Shown piece after piece: positions 17,901 to 24,000 of a stretch of 24,227 nucleotides of DNA; position 1 is the stretch's first letter, and the number at the start of each line of letters is the position of its first letter. Source of the DNA: a virus. Below the pieces are notes generated by a model. That model ran no database searches and was not told the origin of the DNA. It worked only from the letters and a program-made list of their open reading frames with translations. The DNA lies in IMG/VR virus record IMGVR_UViG_3300025096_000131, positions 1 to 24,227 of that record. One strand, written 5' to 3'. A program made the position numbers and the translations under genes.

Positions 17901-19408
17901 GATCTGCTATTGATGTAGAAGATACTTTACTAGTCTTTATTAATGATGTTCTTCAAGAACCTGGAGTTGGATATGAATTTGAGGGAGGAAGTGTAATTAC
18001 TTTCTCAGAATCTCCTAGGGGTGCATATTTGGAAAATGGAAATGTAGCAGTTGGAGATAGTTCTAAGATTCTCTTCTATAAAGGCGCTGGAAATGTTGAT
18101 GTTGTTTTCAAGGATGTATTAGATACTGTGAAGAAGGGTGACACATTAGATATTGGATATAGTCCATTAAAGGGCCAAACCGTAATTCTGGATCAAGATC
18201 CTAGAATCATTACTGGAATCAACACTATTGATACAGTTGAAACTAATTTATATAATGGTGTTGGAATTACTACAGATATTACTGTTGGTAGACCAGTTAC
18301 ATGGTGCAAACAGACAGTTGATATTATGTCAGACAATACCAAAATTGGAAAAGATAGAATTCATTATGAACCTTTAATTAGTCCAGTATCTTATCTTATT
18401 AATTCTGTAGGTTTAGGAACTACAGCATTCTATGTTAATGATTTAATACCTTCTTTTAATCCTAAGAATGAAATTGAAAATGATAACCAAAGAAGTACCT
18501 GGCAAGATATTATTGAAATAAATGATCAAAATACATTAACTGGCGCTGCAGCTACTGCACTTGTTTCTGTTGGTGGAACAATTTCCTCTATTGTCATTAG
18601 TAGTGGTGGTATTGGATATACTGCTGCACCTATTGTTACTATTTCCAATCCCGTTGGGGGTGGTGGTAGTACTGGAGTAGGGTTAGCAACAGCAAATATA
18701 AGTAGTGCTGGAACTGTAACTTCTGTTATTATTTCTTATGGCGGAACAGATACTGGGTTCGCTTATACTTCTACCAATCCTCCTGCTGTTCTTATTCAAC
18801 CTCCTATTATAGAGAGAGAAAAGATTAATGTAGATTCTTATGAAGGTGATTCTGGTGTAATCGTTGGAGTTGGAACTACAACTTCTGGATCACAGCAACA
18901 ATTCTATTTTGACCTCTTTATTCCTCAAGGTTCTTATTTAAGAGATACTAATATTGTTTCTACTGCTGTGACAGTAAGTGGATTGGGTACAGATGATTAC
19001 TTTGTAGCTTTTGACACTAATGCATCTATTGGGAGTACTTTCGCAACAGAATCTGGGGATGGTACTACTACAGTTGGAATTGGAACTACTCAACTTGATG
19101 CTGTATACAGGGTTAAGAGTGTAGAAACAAGAACTATGGTTAATGTGACTGCTGGATCAACTATTGGGTTCTCAACTGATGTGAGAAGAGTATTTGTTAA
19201 TATTGATAGTTATAATATTGGAATTGCTTATACTACTTCTCCTTTCATAGGACAATTTAGTTGGGGTAAGATTAACTCTGAAGCGAGAGTGGGTCCAAAG
19301 AGTTTTGATGCTCATACCATGACTGGTATTGGTACACCGGGGAGTGGAATTTCTACCTCTAGTGTGGTGAAGAGGTTTAATGATCTTAAATACACAGCTT
19401 ACACCTAA
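5981..19408 (+). CDS. Giant gp7-like baseplate protein, 4475 residues, with YHYH domain and beta-repeat modules
   Basis: A single unbroken frame of 13.4 kb in the gp7 position between gp6 and gp8. Residues 1-330 have wedge-type features: EIIFYG with CIRGFSG (about 101-125), LFLKEFFRKLK, and FYDAKGTDEGFKILFRALYG (198-217), which resembles T4 gp7's DFYSTKGIEASYKFLFKVLY. Downstream are at least 13 GxGY-type beta units from 743 to 4274; several HG(L/F)..GD units; a YHYH-type domain (about 1250-1375, SPIIGWAYDGNPIYG); three related modules at 2603-2930; an ILINGVFQ/FINDVLQ pair (3280s and 3985-4013); a repeat array with (H/F)xYPRxxD(P/S) at 3440-3800; and a C-terminal domain with FSWGKI. It probably joins the wedge through its N-terminus while the remainder forms peripheral or host-contact structures. 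The start lies 19 bases after gp6. T4 gp7 has 1032 residues. Confidence 0.85.
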   Translation: MAIDRIQFQDLVTGQLPTYVQEDFPLLGEFLQQYYLSQEIDGGTYDLLQNMDQYVKVDELYNLKDSTLLGDDVSFVDTTVSTDASTNFTQGFPEKNGIIKIDNEIIFYGNKTTTSFENCIRGFSGITTYIGSDTPDKLVFKETVTEKHEKGSEIQNLNILFLKEFFRKLKRQVVPGFSERELSGDLNERNFLFGASSFYDAKGTDEGFKILFRALYGDEVKVLKPSEFLFRPSDTDYVVTQDYVVEKISGDPEDLKNLTLFQDSTQSRGTVTNVQNLLYGDGEYYQISIDAGYQRDIDLSSGTIFGKFKPNPKTQLLTTVGSGTTVLDVDSTIGFPPSGELDTLDEDGKQLKLKYGSKSSNQFFDVLTGAGVTLTKRIERKEDIHLDDYSYAYVGITTSTQIKVRFTTTLKDLQLDEPTYLYNVNDTIKLQSLGIESDVIRSDNWNFNVKTEWDINKVSLIDATENKYLFSTHDENILRPGYDITVTDAFDSLTGGRVIKKTSGIGFEAVLASGIDLNGNYRVENKLLKGNQENHTLINQSIANVQNTYSKFDGEVLVASNSIPSWGEDVDLNVYDKIKSFSGRANGEIITFDGTDDHGFYTGNGVYYEAGNIVTTTLIYQRTLTSTSISKFDNMDQGVYYVYRVDATSIKLSRSRSDLYEQKYITPSGDVVNNKFIYYPYYQKSISPQSLYRKVIDPLKKDDSYETYTGHTGILLNGVEIINYKSGDQIIYGDVKNVDIIDGGSGYDIINPPLFHVSDVVGTGLTGISAVEGSLEEIKVVDKGFDYIDAPIVTISGGNPIQTASAEAIITDIVHTVSFNAERAGGNIAVSTDGGLSGIGTTSASIGFSTYHKFAPSEKIIYKTNGGDALVGLVTNSAYFVQVVNDSKIKLHGSYSDAVVGVNTIEFTNYGTGIQNIQSANKKNIVTNIVVTDSGSGYQNKKREIVVSGINTASNLIKITNHGYETGETIRYSYEGGSNTLSGLSTTTDYYVSKLDDDNFRLCLVGSGSTTNYYLNNKIYVSLGSTGTGSFNYKPITVTIDGNIGIATLTGQDFRAKIQPRFRGQINSIDLTNNGTGYGSSEIFNLDRQPEIDFYSGNGALVSPVISNGKIVDIVITSNGSQYNSPPNLVLSGVGSFARLTPIINNGQLIEIKIINSGIGYEEGKSSIKVEAAGKNAVTDVDIRRWNINAFERDFNNISADDTFLSNNISNTSLQYGYIYVPRYLRENTYGITEGKILYGNPDLRRDVVTGEEEDSKYHSPIIGWAYDGNPIYGPYGYATPSGGSITRMQSGYQLQVNPTNRPDVGLYKEGFFTEDYSFEDEGHLDVHNGRFCVTPDYPNGVYAYFATIDAVNSGISPFAKSRPPVFPYLIGQSYHSEPIDFNFTNSSNQQEYDIVSHTWLRNTSPYNLDASKSGYDYIFNSNSLKQQTLNVEAATVGNVESVKIISGGDNYQVKDKIFFDNGGTAGSGARAKVEKIGGKKIITVTTNTSEITDVEFGSNNFDQLIGFCTTPHPLSDEDAVNITGLSTHYPVSSGEFEVGVRSDNFILNLGIGDTSTTGIVTYFYVGGNLHYPHIRPNDILGIGTEKVKVLNIDKKSERIRVLREVEGTKTSGIAYTSSRALFEIPRKFRIDVGLSKTTKSFNVNEEFYFYPPETVGLGTVTPTGAGTTIVFGNPGVGVASIFLEPRSLRLPDHRLKLNDKVTYNVNKLNNGDVATAISAWNGITTTTPGPHYAPLTDHATLYVAPLTRDTIGLATNPVGLASTGGGYAGIGTDLGLLYFTSVGTGNYHSLKTSFDDVLTAQVSISTVTVAVSTAHGLSKGDTVFIDLNPKNTKTIDVRYDDYNRRMVFDPTSFSTGDVDVAQNTITLSDHGFNTGDKVIYKSDSPMTNLQHEGMYFVIVDSPDKIKLANLEIDVTNGVPINISGESAGIICRINPLIEISKNQTLKFDLSHSTLAFIQNSVTYSAFDLNLYSDSRYSSQFWTSKSTSAFEVTKSGNPGITTTANLTLEFKDNVPDNLWYKFSLQNPDIIPNIKSEMIIDRESYGYTKINAVKTLYDGQQNVVGVGTTTFTYNLKRPPLKSGYGSTDSSPTYETTSLTSNGTIKKVKVTNTGFSYKNLPGIASITSTLGAGALLEAESKNVGSILATEWDANGIGWAYPSDQTLRGVANLPEILKVEPLSSFKSIGVTSAGKDYLVAPDLIVIDGYTKEVLTEADIEYELGDNQVNILYNPTGIYNTPPTILPINNSNGVGITSLSYTDATKTVRLYLNASFSDAEDFHYKVGEPILVENVNVGVATLGKGYDSAGYNYVLFDVTAVDSQLGGSGAWVEYSLEDHLGSGEVPGAVLSQTSYARVISKNQFPIFNPVLKKNNFAIGENVTNGETIGVVESWNNKTEFLKVSVSKEYSVGEIVKGLSSNTQGLIGNKINFNSTIKTGAGATIIDGWQKITGFLNNSMQKLPDNQYYQNFSYSLSSKVPFETWDDPVSILNHTSGFEKFADLQVISEQENPFQLVAGADDSNIEVVVDVISEGSLNCEYNFDYVSEGTVYINGSFFSTDIRFENRIISDYYESVGNRVLTIDDFSSSFNSNEGTSKYGKVGAGNSNYTYSKIITYVKDRSYTDERQFAVVGVVQNEALGYVAQYATIESVDDLGYYSYLNTSTGWDLTFYPNNYETRTYDMSTLNFSILNNYSGVTTTAQLGDVVNINSGVSTVAAGVTGTLVSISNTYRAAKVLAMVQDSSNNYTAQEFNMIHDDSVVFLQEYGNIDNVDSTVFTGFGTFNAYLDASNLKLDFISSYDSQVTCNASIVAIADTATGIGTYSLTASRLSSDYVAIAATTILAATTVATFDTPYDAGYYVVSVKDTTNDLYELLEIGCIKQGTDQEALLVEYGNVGTGGSIGKIGISASGSTALNITYTPNTSTAVQVRAFGADMQVYNDNSNDSAMPADNIVIHSNYGSYSGTKLNLQTQFALNHDGNAIFKRIFDGSDAGIADTTENYIRIADHYWVSGENVQYGWPGTGTTMSIGIDETVVAGIGTTDKLPGDLYVVKVDDGKLRFSGSAEDALASNPTTFELRSVGVGESHTITSKKQNTKALLCIDNMIQSPLVATAVTTTLGENIVFQDKFLTTGITSIASQDIIKMDEEYMLIESIGVGATFRIEVERGKMGSAIAIHTSGALITKMAGNYQIVDNTLNFSEPPHGQVPLSTSTAQPDDRDWVGITTNSTFQGRTFMRRAAEGTNEETYASNYVFDDISNQFTGIKSDFILKADGSNTTGFSTNNAVILINGVFQLPEGEQDNLPNNYTINEADPGVSTITFSGDIREYGYDPSRAEFPRGGMIVSVAATSGFAYQPLVGAAATAVVGSAGTITSVSIGNSGSGYRSGVQGTVVVGVQTYNTGIASAVPIGTATISEGHITAVAITSDPKFYIPRSISGVAYSSVTGMTTVTTNWKHGLDAGDQILLSGIAFTCEYAPSVSVGIATYTNTSGVMTVTTSTVHGLNASKTKDFVILTGLGFTCAIDSGVSTHFYPRAKDPFYDTAVSIASTTATTITLNVGFANAGQQYTHTWKGGTATNAIQSGGNYGHKFVRAKSHSVLADSGATFTPQHVAYTPSIGIVTMTMPSHGLTTSNSVKIDLNSLTLTCAMDAYRTEHTYPRTSDSIAGIFTAITSVTTDTIGFNVGVSTIVNHSITTATYNASTGVMALTIGAHTLKTGTSVKIAEESLTFDCSRDGYATDHKYPRRGDPFFNGMKVINVNTTREFEVNVGTSTVPTFYKTGGIVQPAIIAPRQGTSSAGTGIATGVDPAFNGTPINRIISDTQFEVNTGISTRDHHYARGGTVSQPVEIVIDEPLSYDNIMLQYSAESQSGVGKSATVDIVVGQGSSVVDFTIRDFGYGYGNGEILTLPVGGTTGIPTDTTTNVFAEFALTIENIFTDSFNGWSLGQLQVLDKLDSQFDGTTKAFRLSVNGETVSIQASKGSAIDVEDTLLVFINDVLQEPGVGYEFEGGSVITFSESPRGAYLENGNVAVGDSSKILFYKGAGNVDVVFKDVLDTVKKGDTLDIGYSPLKGQTVILDQDPRIITGINTIDTVETNLYNGVGITTDITVGRPVTWCKQTVDIMSDNTKIGKDRIHYEPLISPVSYLINSVGLGTTAFYVNDLIPSFNPKNEIENDNQRSTWQDIIEINDQNTLTGAAATALVSVGGTISSIVISSGGIGYTAAPIVTISNPVGGGGSTGVGLATANISSAGTVTSVIISYGGTDTGFAYTSTNPPAVLIQPPIIEREKINVDSYEGDSGVIVGVGTTTSGSQQQFYFDLFIPQGSYLRDTNIVSTAVTVSGLGTDDYFVAFDTNASIGSTFATESGDGTTTVGIGTTQLDAVYRVKSVETRTMVNVTAGSTIGFSTDVRRVFVNIDSYNIGIAYTTSPFIGQFSWGKINSEARVGPKSFDAHTMTGIGTPGSGISTSSVVKRFNDLKYTAYT

Positions 19409-19414
19409 AAGTGT

Positions 19415-19422
19415 AATAAATA
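19415..19422 (+). promoter_or_regulatory. Late promoter box AATAAATA before gp8
   Basis: AATAAATA lies in the 33-base gap between the giant gene and gp8, 19 bases before the gp8 ATG. It matches the NATAAATA late motif and gives gp8 and the DUF4815-type gene a transcription start independent of the 13.4-kb gene upstream. GAAAAAAG (19424-19431) follows. Confidence 0.6.
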
Positions 19423-19441
19423 AGAAAAAAGTCCTATAAAA

Positions 19442-20998
19442 ATGGCAGCGATAATTACTGATCAACTTCGTATATTAAACGCGAAGAATTTTATTGCTGG
19501 GGTACAAACCAGCACTAATTCTTATTATACGTTTATTGGATTACCTAATTCTGCAGATAATCAATCTGATTGGGATTCTAACTCCCCAACACCCAATGAT
19601 AGTTTCAATGCTTTTAATGAAGATTGGGATACTATGTTGGCTGTTAAAAAAATTGGCACCAACGATGTAAGTCAGGTAGTTAATAAAAATGTATGGGCAT
19701 CTGGAGTAACCTATGATATGTGGAGGAATGATATCACCATTGACAATCAATCCCAACCATCTGGTGTTGCTGATATCTATGCTGCTAATTATTATGTGAT
19801 GAACTCTGATTATAGAGTTTATATTTGTTTGTATAATAATGCAAAACCAGAGAATAATCATAGAGGAGGACCATCTTTAGATGAACCTACTTTTACTGAT
19901 CTAGAACCTAGAACAGCAGGAACTAGTGGAGATGGTTATATTTGGAAATATCTTTATACTATTAAACCTAGTCAAGCTATTAAATTTGATTCCACTAATT
20001 ATATCCCTGTTCCGAGTGAATGGTCTACTAATACTCTAGATGCTGCTGTTAGGCAAAATGCAGCAACTAGTGGCCAGATAAAAATTGTAACTATTAGAAG
20101 TAGAGGTGCTGGTTTAGGAACTGCTAGATCTTATTCAAATGTTCCTATTAATGGAGATGGCGCTGGAGCTAAGGCAACTGTAGTTGTTAATGCTGATTCT
20201 AAAATTGATTCTGTAACTATTTCTAATGGTGGTTCTGACTATTCATTTGGAACTGTAGATTTAGAAGCAGGTGGATTGCCCACAGGGACTACTATTCCAG
20301 ACTGTGATGTTATTATTCCTCCTCCAGGAGGTCATGGATCAGACATCTATAGAGAATTGGGTGCATTTAATGTTTTAACTTATGCAAGATTTGAAAATGA
20401 TACAGAAAATCCAGATTTCATTACAGGAAACCAATTTGCTAGAGTTGGTCTAATAGAAAATCCCAAATTATTTAATTCAGATGGTATTTTTACTGATGAT
20501 AAAGGTAGTTTATCTTATGCAATAAAACTAACTGGTGTTGGTTATAGTGAAGCTACTTTTACTCCTGATAGTTTTGTTACTCAAACAGTTGGGGTTGGAT
20601 CTACTGCTGTTGGAAGAGTTGTTGCTTATGAGCAAATAACAGGTATTTTGAAATTATGGCAAGATAGAGCTACTGCTGGATTTACTACAGTTGGAGCAGC
20701 CATAACAAATCCAACCTATGGATTTACAATGAATAGATTTACTGCAGGTATTTCCACCGGTGGAACTTATAATATTGTCCCAACTACAGGCAATACACTA
20801 GCTATTGAGACTTCCTTTACAGATAATAAAGTGTTAATAAATAATAGAGATTATTATCTGGGACAAGATTTTACTCTAGGTGTTGCTCAACCAGAAGTTC
20901 AAAAATATTCTGGAAATATTATTCATATTGATAATAGACCATCAGTAACAAGGTCCTCGTCCCAAAAAGAAGACGTCAAAATTATCTTGCAATTCTAA
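19442..20998 (+). CDS. gp8: Baseplate wedge protein gp8
   Basis: The 518-residue protein keeps the T4 gp8 landmarks in order: an N-terminal YYTFIGLP strand, WDTMLAVKKI, GDGYIWKYLYTI (T4: GDGYVWEYLFEI), ARFENDTENPDF with RVGLIENPK (T4: FRQISIITNP), and a C-terminal IIHIDNRPSVTR (T4: MIYMENRPPI) ending KIILQF. gp8 forms a dimer that binds gp7 and gp10 on the wedge arm. T4 gp8 has 334 residues; the excess here lies mainly in two insertions, a GxGY beta module at about 215-290 (VTISNGGSDY) and a GxVVAYEQITG-type module at about 370-430, both of kinds present in the giant protein. The ATG 19 bases after a late box is well placed. Confidence 0.93.
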   Translation: MAAIITDQLRILNAKNFIAGVQTSTNSYYTFIGLPNSADNQSDWDSNSPTPNDSFNAFNEDWDTMLAVKKIGTNDVSQVVNKNVWASGVTYDMWRNDITIDNQSQPSGVADIYAANYYVMNSDYRVYICLYNNAKPENNHRGGPSLDEPTFTDLEPRTAGTSGDGYIWKYLYTIKPSQAIKFDSTNYIPVPSEWSTNTLDAAVRQNAATSGQIKIVTIRSRGAGLGTARSYSNVPINGDGAGAKATVVVNADSKIDSVTISNGGSDYSFGTVDLEAGGLPTGTTIPDCDVIIPPPGGHGSDIYRELGAFNVLTYARFENDTENPDFITGNQFARVGLIENPKLFNSDGIFTDDKGSLSYAIKLTGVGYSEATFTPDSFVTQTVGVGSTAVGRVVAYEQITGILKLWQDRATAGFTTVGAAITNPTYGFTMNRFTAGISTGGTYNIVPTTGNTLAIETSFTDNKVLINNRDYYLGQDFTLGVAQPEVQKYSGNIIHIDNRPSVTRSSSQKEDVKIILQF

Positions 20999-21004
20999 AA
21001 AATC

Positions 21005-24000
21005 ATGCCACAGGAAACCAATCTTAATGTTGCTCCTTATTTTGATGACTTTGATACGCAGAGCAATTACTATAAAGTACTATTCAAACCTGCTTATCCA
21101 GTTCAGGCAAGAGAGTTAAACAATCTTCAGTCCATACTGCAAGATCAAGTCGAAAACGTAGGTAATCACTTTTTTAAGGAGGGAGCTAAGGTTATTCCTG
21201 GGCAAACAACTTATTTGAGTAGTTTTTCTGCAGTTCAAATTGAACCTCAATTTACAGGACTGCCCGTATCTACTTACCTGGATCAATTAATTAATAAAAC
21301 ACTTACAGGTAGAAGATCTGGAGTTACTGCTAAAGTAGTAAAGTATTTGACAGACTCAGAGTCTGAAAGAGGTAATTATACACTATACGTAGATTATGTA
21401 GAGTCCGGTACAGATTCATCATCAACTAAAGAATTCTTTGATAATGAAATTCTTAGTGTTAGTGAAACTATAAGTTTTTCCAATACTTTTATATCTGCAG
21501 GAGAAGGAGTTGCTCAAACTCTAGCATCTAATTCTTCTGCTCTTGGCTCTGCATTTGGGATAAGCAATGGAGTTTATTTCTTAAGAGGATATTTTGTTGA
21601 TGTATTTGATCAATTAATGATTCTTGATCAATATAGCAATACTCCCAGTTATAGGATAGGATTATATGTTCAAGAAGAATTAGTTTCTTCTGAAAGTGAT
21701 AGAAGTTTAAATGATAATGCTCAAGGATTTAGTAATTTTACTGCGCCAGGTGCAGATAGATTAAAAATTTCTGCAGATCTTGCTAAAAGAGATTTAGATG
21801 ATTTTGATGATCAGAATTTTGTTCAAATAGCAGAAGTACGGAATGGTATTTTAAGAGAACTGGATAAAGGTGGTGTATTTAACCAACAGTTGAAGGATGA
21901 ATTAGCAAGAAGAACTTTTGATGAGTCCGGACATTATTATGTAAGAGAATTTGTGACTACCATGAAAGATAGTCTCAATAATGGATTTGGTAATAGGGGT
22001 CTTTTTAATGTAGATCAGCTTACTTCTGGTGGCAGTAAGCCCAGTAAGGATTTGGCTGTATATAAAATATCGCCAGGAAAAGCATATGTTAGAGGATATG
22101 AAATTGATAAAAATACTCATTCTTACTTAGATTGTCCCAAACCCAGAACTACAAATACAGCAGAAAATCAAGCTGTTAATTTTGGTTTTGGTCCTACTTG
22201 GAGAGTTAATAGAACAACTGGATCACCATATGTTGGATTTAATACTAGTACTACTTTGGGTTTAAGAAGTAGGAGAGTTGGAGTTGATTCTACTACTGCT
22301 GCAGGTACAGAGATTGGAATTGCGAGAGTTTATGATTTTGCTTTAGAATCAGGTGCTTATGATTTACCCAATCCTAATCTAAACAGATGGGATTTATCTT
22401 TATTTGACGTTCAAACTTATACTGATATTTCAATTAATGAGGCGCATACCATTCCAGTTCCTTCTTTCGTAGAAGGTCAATCTAGTGGTGCTACTGGTTA
22501 TTTAAGAACTGAAGTAGTAGTAGGGACTGGAATAACTGTTTATGGAGGAAAGGGTAATTTTGTTATTGGAGAAAGAATTACTTTCAATGGAATTGGAACA
22601 GATGCAAGAACAGCAATAGGAGTTACTCAATATTCCCTTTCAGATGTTGAATCCGTTTATGGTAATACTACTAGTGGATCTGGTACTGGAATTAATACCT
22701 TTACTGCGGATCTCGTTACTTCAACAGCAAGAGTTATTGGTATTGCATCAATTTCAGCTGCTCCTACTATTTCTTGGATTAAAACCAATGGTAATATTTC
22801 TGGAGGTGTTACAGTAACTTCTCCGGGGTTCACATGGCCAGGTATTGTTACTACAGGAGATCTTGTTAGTTTTAGTGTTGGTGGGCAAACAGATAAGCAT
22901 TTTGCGAGAGTAGAGAGTGTTGCTACTAATTCTATTGGTATTTCTTCAGTAGCTAATGTTATTGGTATTTGTACTGGAGATTTGCCTCATGGTAATGGAG
23001 GTACTTTAAATGTTACTGCAACTGAAGTAACCAATTTTACTCTTTTAGAATCTAGATTGCAAGAACAACTTTCATCTGGTAATGCTGCAAATAATGAATC
23101 ACTTTATAGTATCTTTCCTAGAAAGAATATAGAATCTATAAATTTTGTTGATAATACTTTAGATATTAGAAAGCAATTTAATGATTTACAAATCGATGTA
23201 AATGGAGATTCTAGCACTATAACTGCTGGGACTGATGAAGTGTTCCTTTCTTTTGATGAAGAAAGATATACTATGGTTCGTTCTGATGGATCTATTATTT
23301 CTCTTACACAAGGTAATTTAGATTTTGGGTCTGGAAATACAACACTTACTTTTAAAGGTCTTGAATCAGGATTCAATAATATAGCTAAAGTTACTGCTAC
23401 TTTACGTCAGAGTAAGATTACATCGAAACAAAAAGTTAGAAATATTGGAGCTACTACTTTAATTGAGTATTCAACTAATTCAGCATCAGGAACAGATGTC
23501 TCTGGAGGTGCTGCAACTTTAAATGATGGATTGACTTTTGGCAATTATCCGTATGGAACTAGAGTTCAAGACGCCGCAATTTCTCTTAATGTTCCAGATG
23601 TAACTGTACTTTATGGGCTTTTTGAATCACAAGATACTGATGATCCAGTACCTCCCAGCATGACTGTTGGTTCTATGGATGGTCCTACCTCTACAAGTAG
23701 TGATCTTATTATTGGTGAAGAGGTTGTTGGATCTATTAGTGGTTCAAGGGGAAAATATATCAGTAAACTTTCTAATACTTCTATTCAATTCATCTATATG
23801 AATCAGACTGTATTTGCAAATAATGAAGTTGTTAAATTCCTAGATTCTGGTATAAGTGCTGTTGTATCTAGTGTTAGTATTGGAAGTAAGAATATTACTC
23901 AAAACTTTACTCTTTCATCTGGGCAAAAGAGCAGCATTTACGATTATGCTCGTCTTTTAAGAAAAGCAGATGCACCTATTCCTTCTCAGAAACTTAAAGC

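Noticed and set aside
5981-19408. The giant ORF as an assembly fusion of several genes
   Set aside because: The frame is open throughout, module types recur from one end to the other, no late-type promoter box or intergenic gap occurs inside, and the ends fit tightly between gp6 and gp8. Assembly error across repeats remains possible but is not indicated.
8597-19861. Several - strand open frames of 66-106 codons across the giant gene and gp8
   Set aside because: They are antisense shadows of repetitive Ser/Thr/Ile/Val codons, with implausible runs of Ser, Asn, Cys and Ile. Every other gene is on the + strand.
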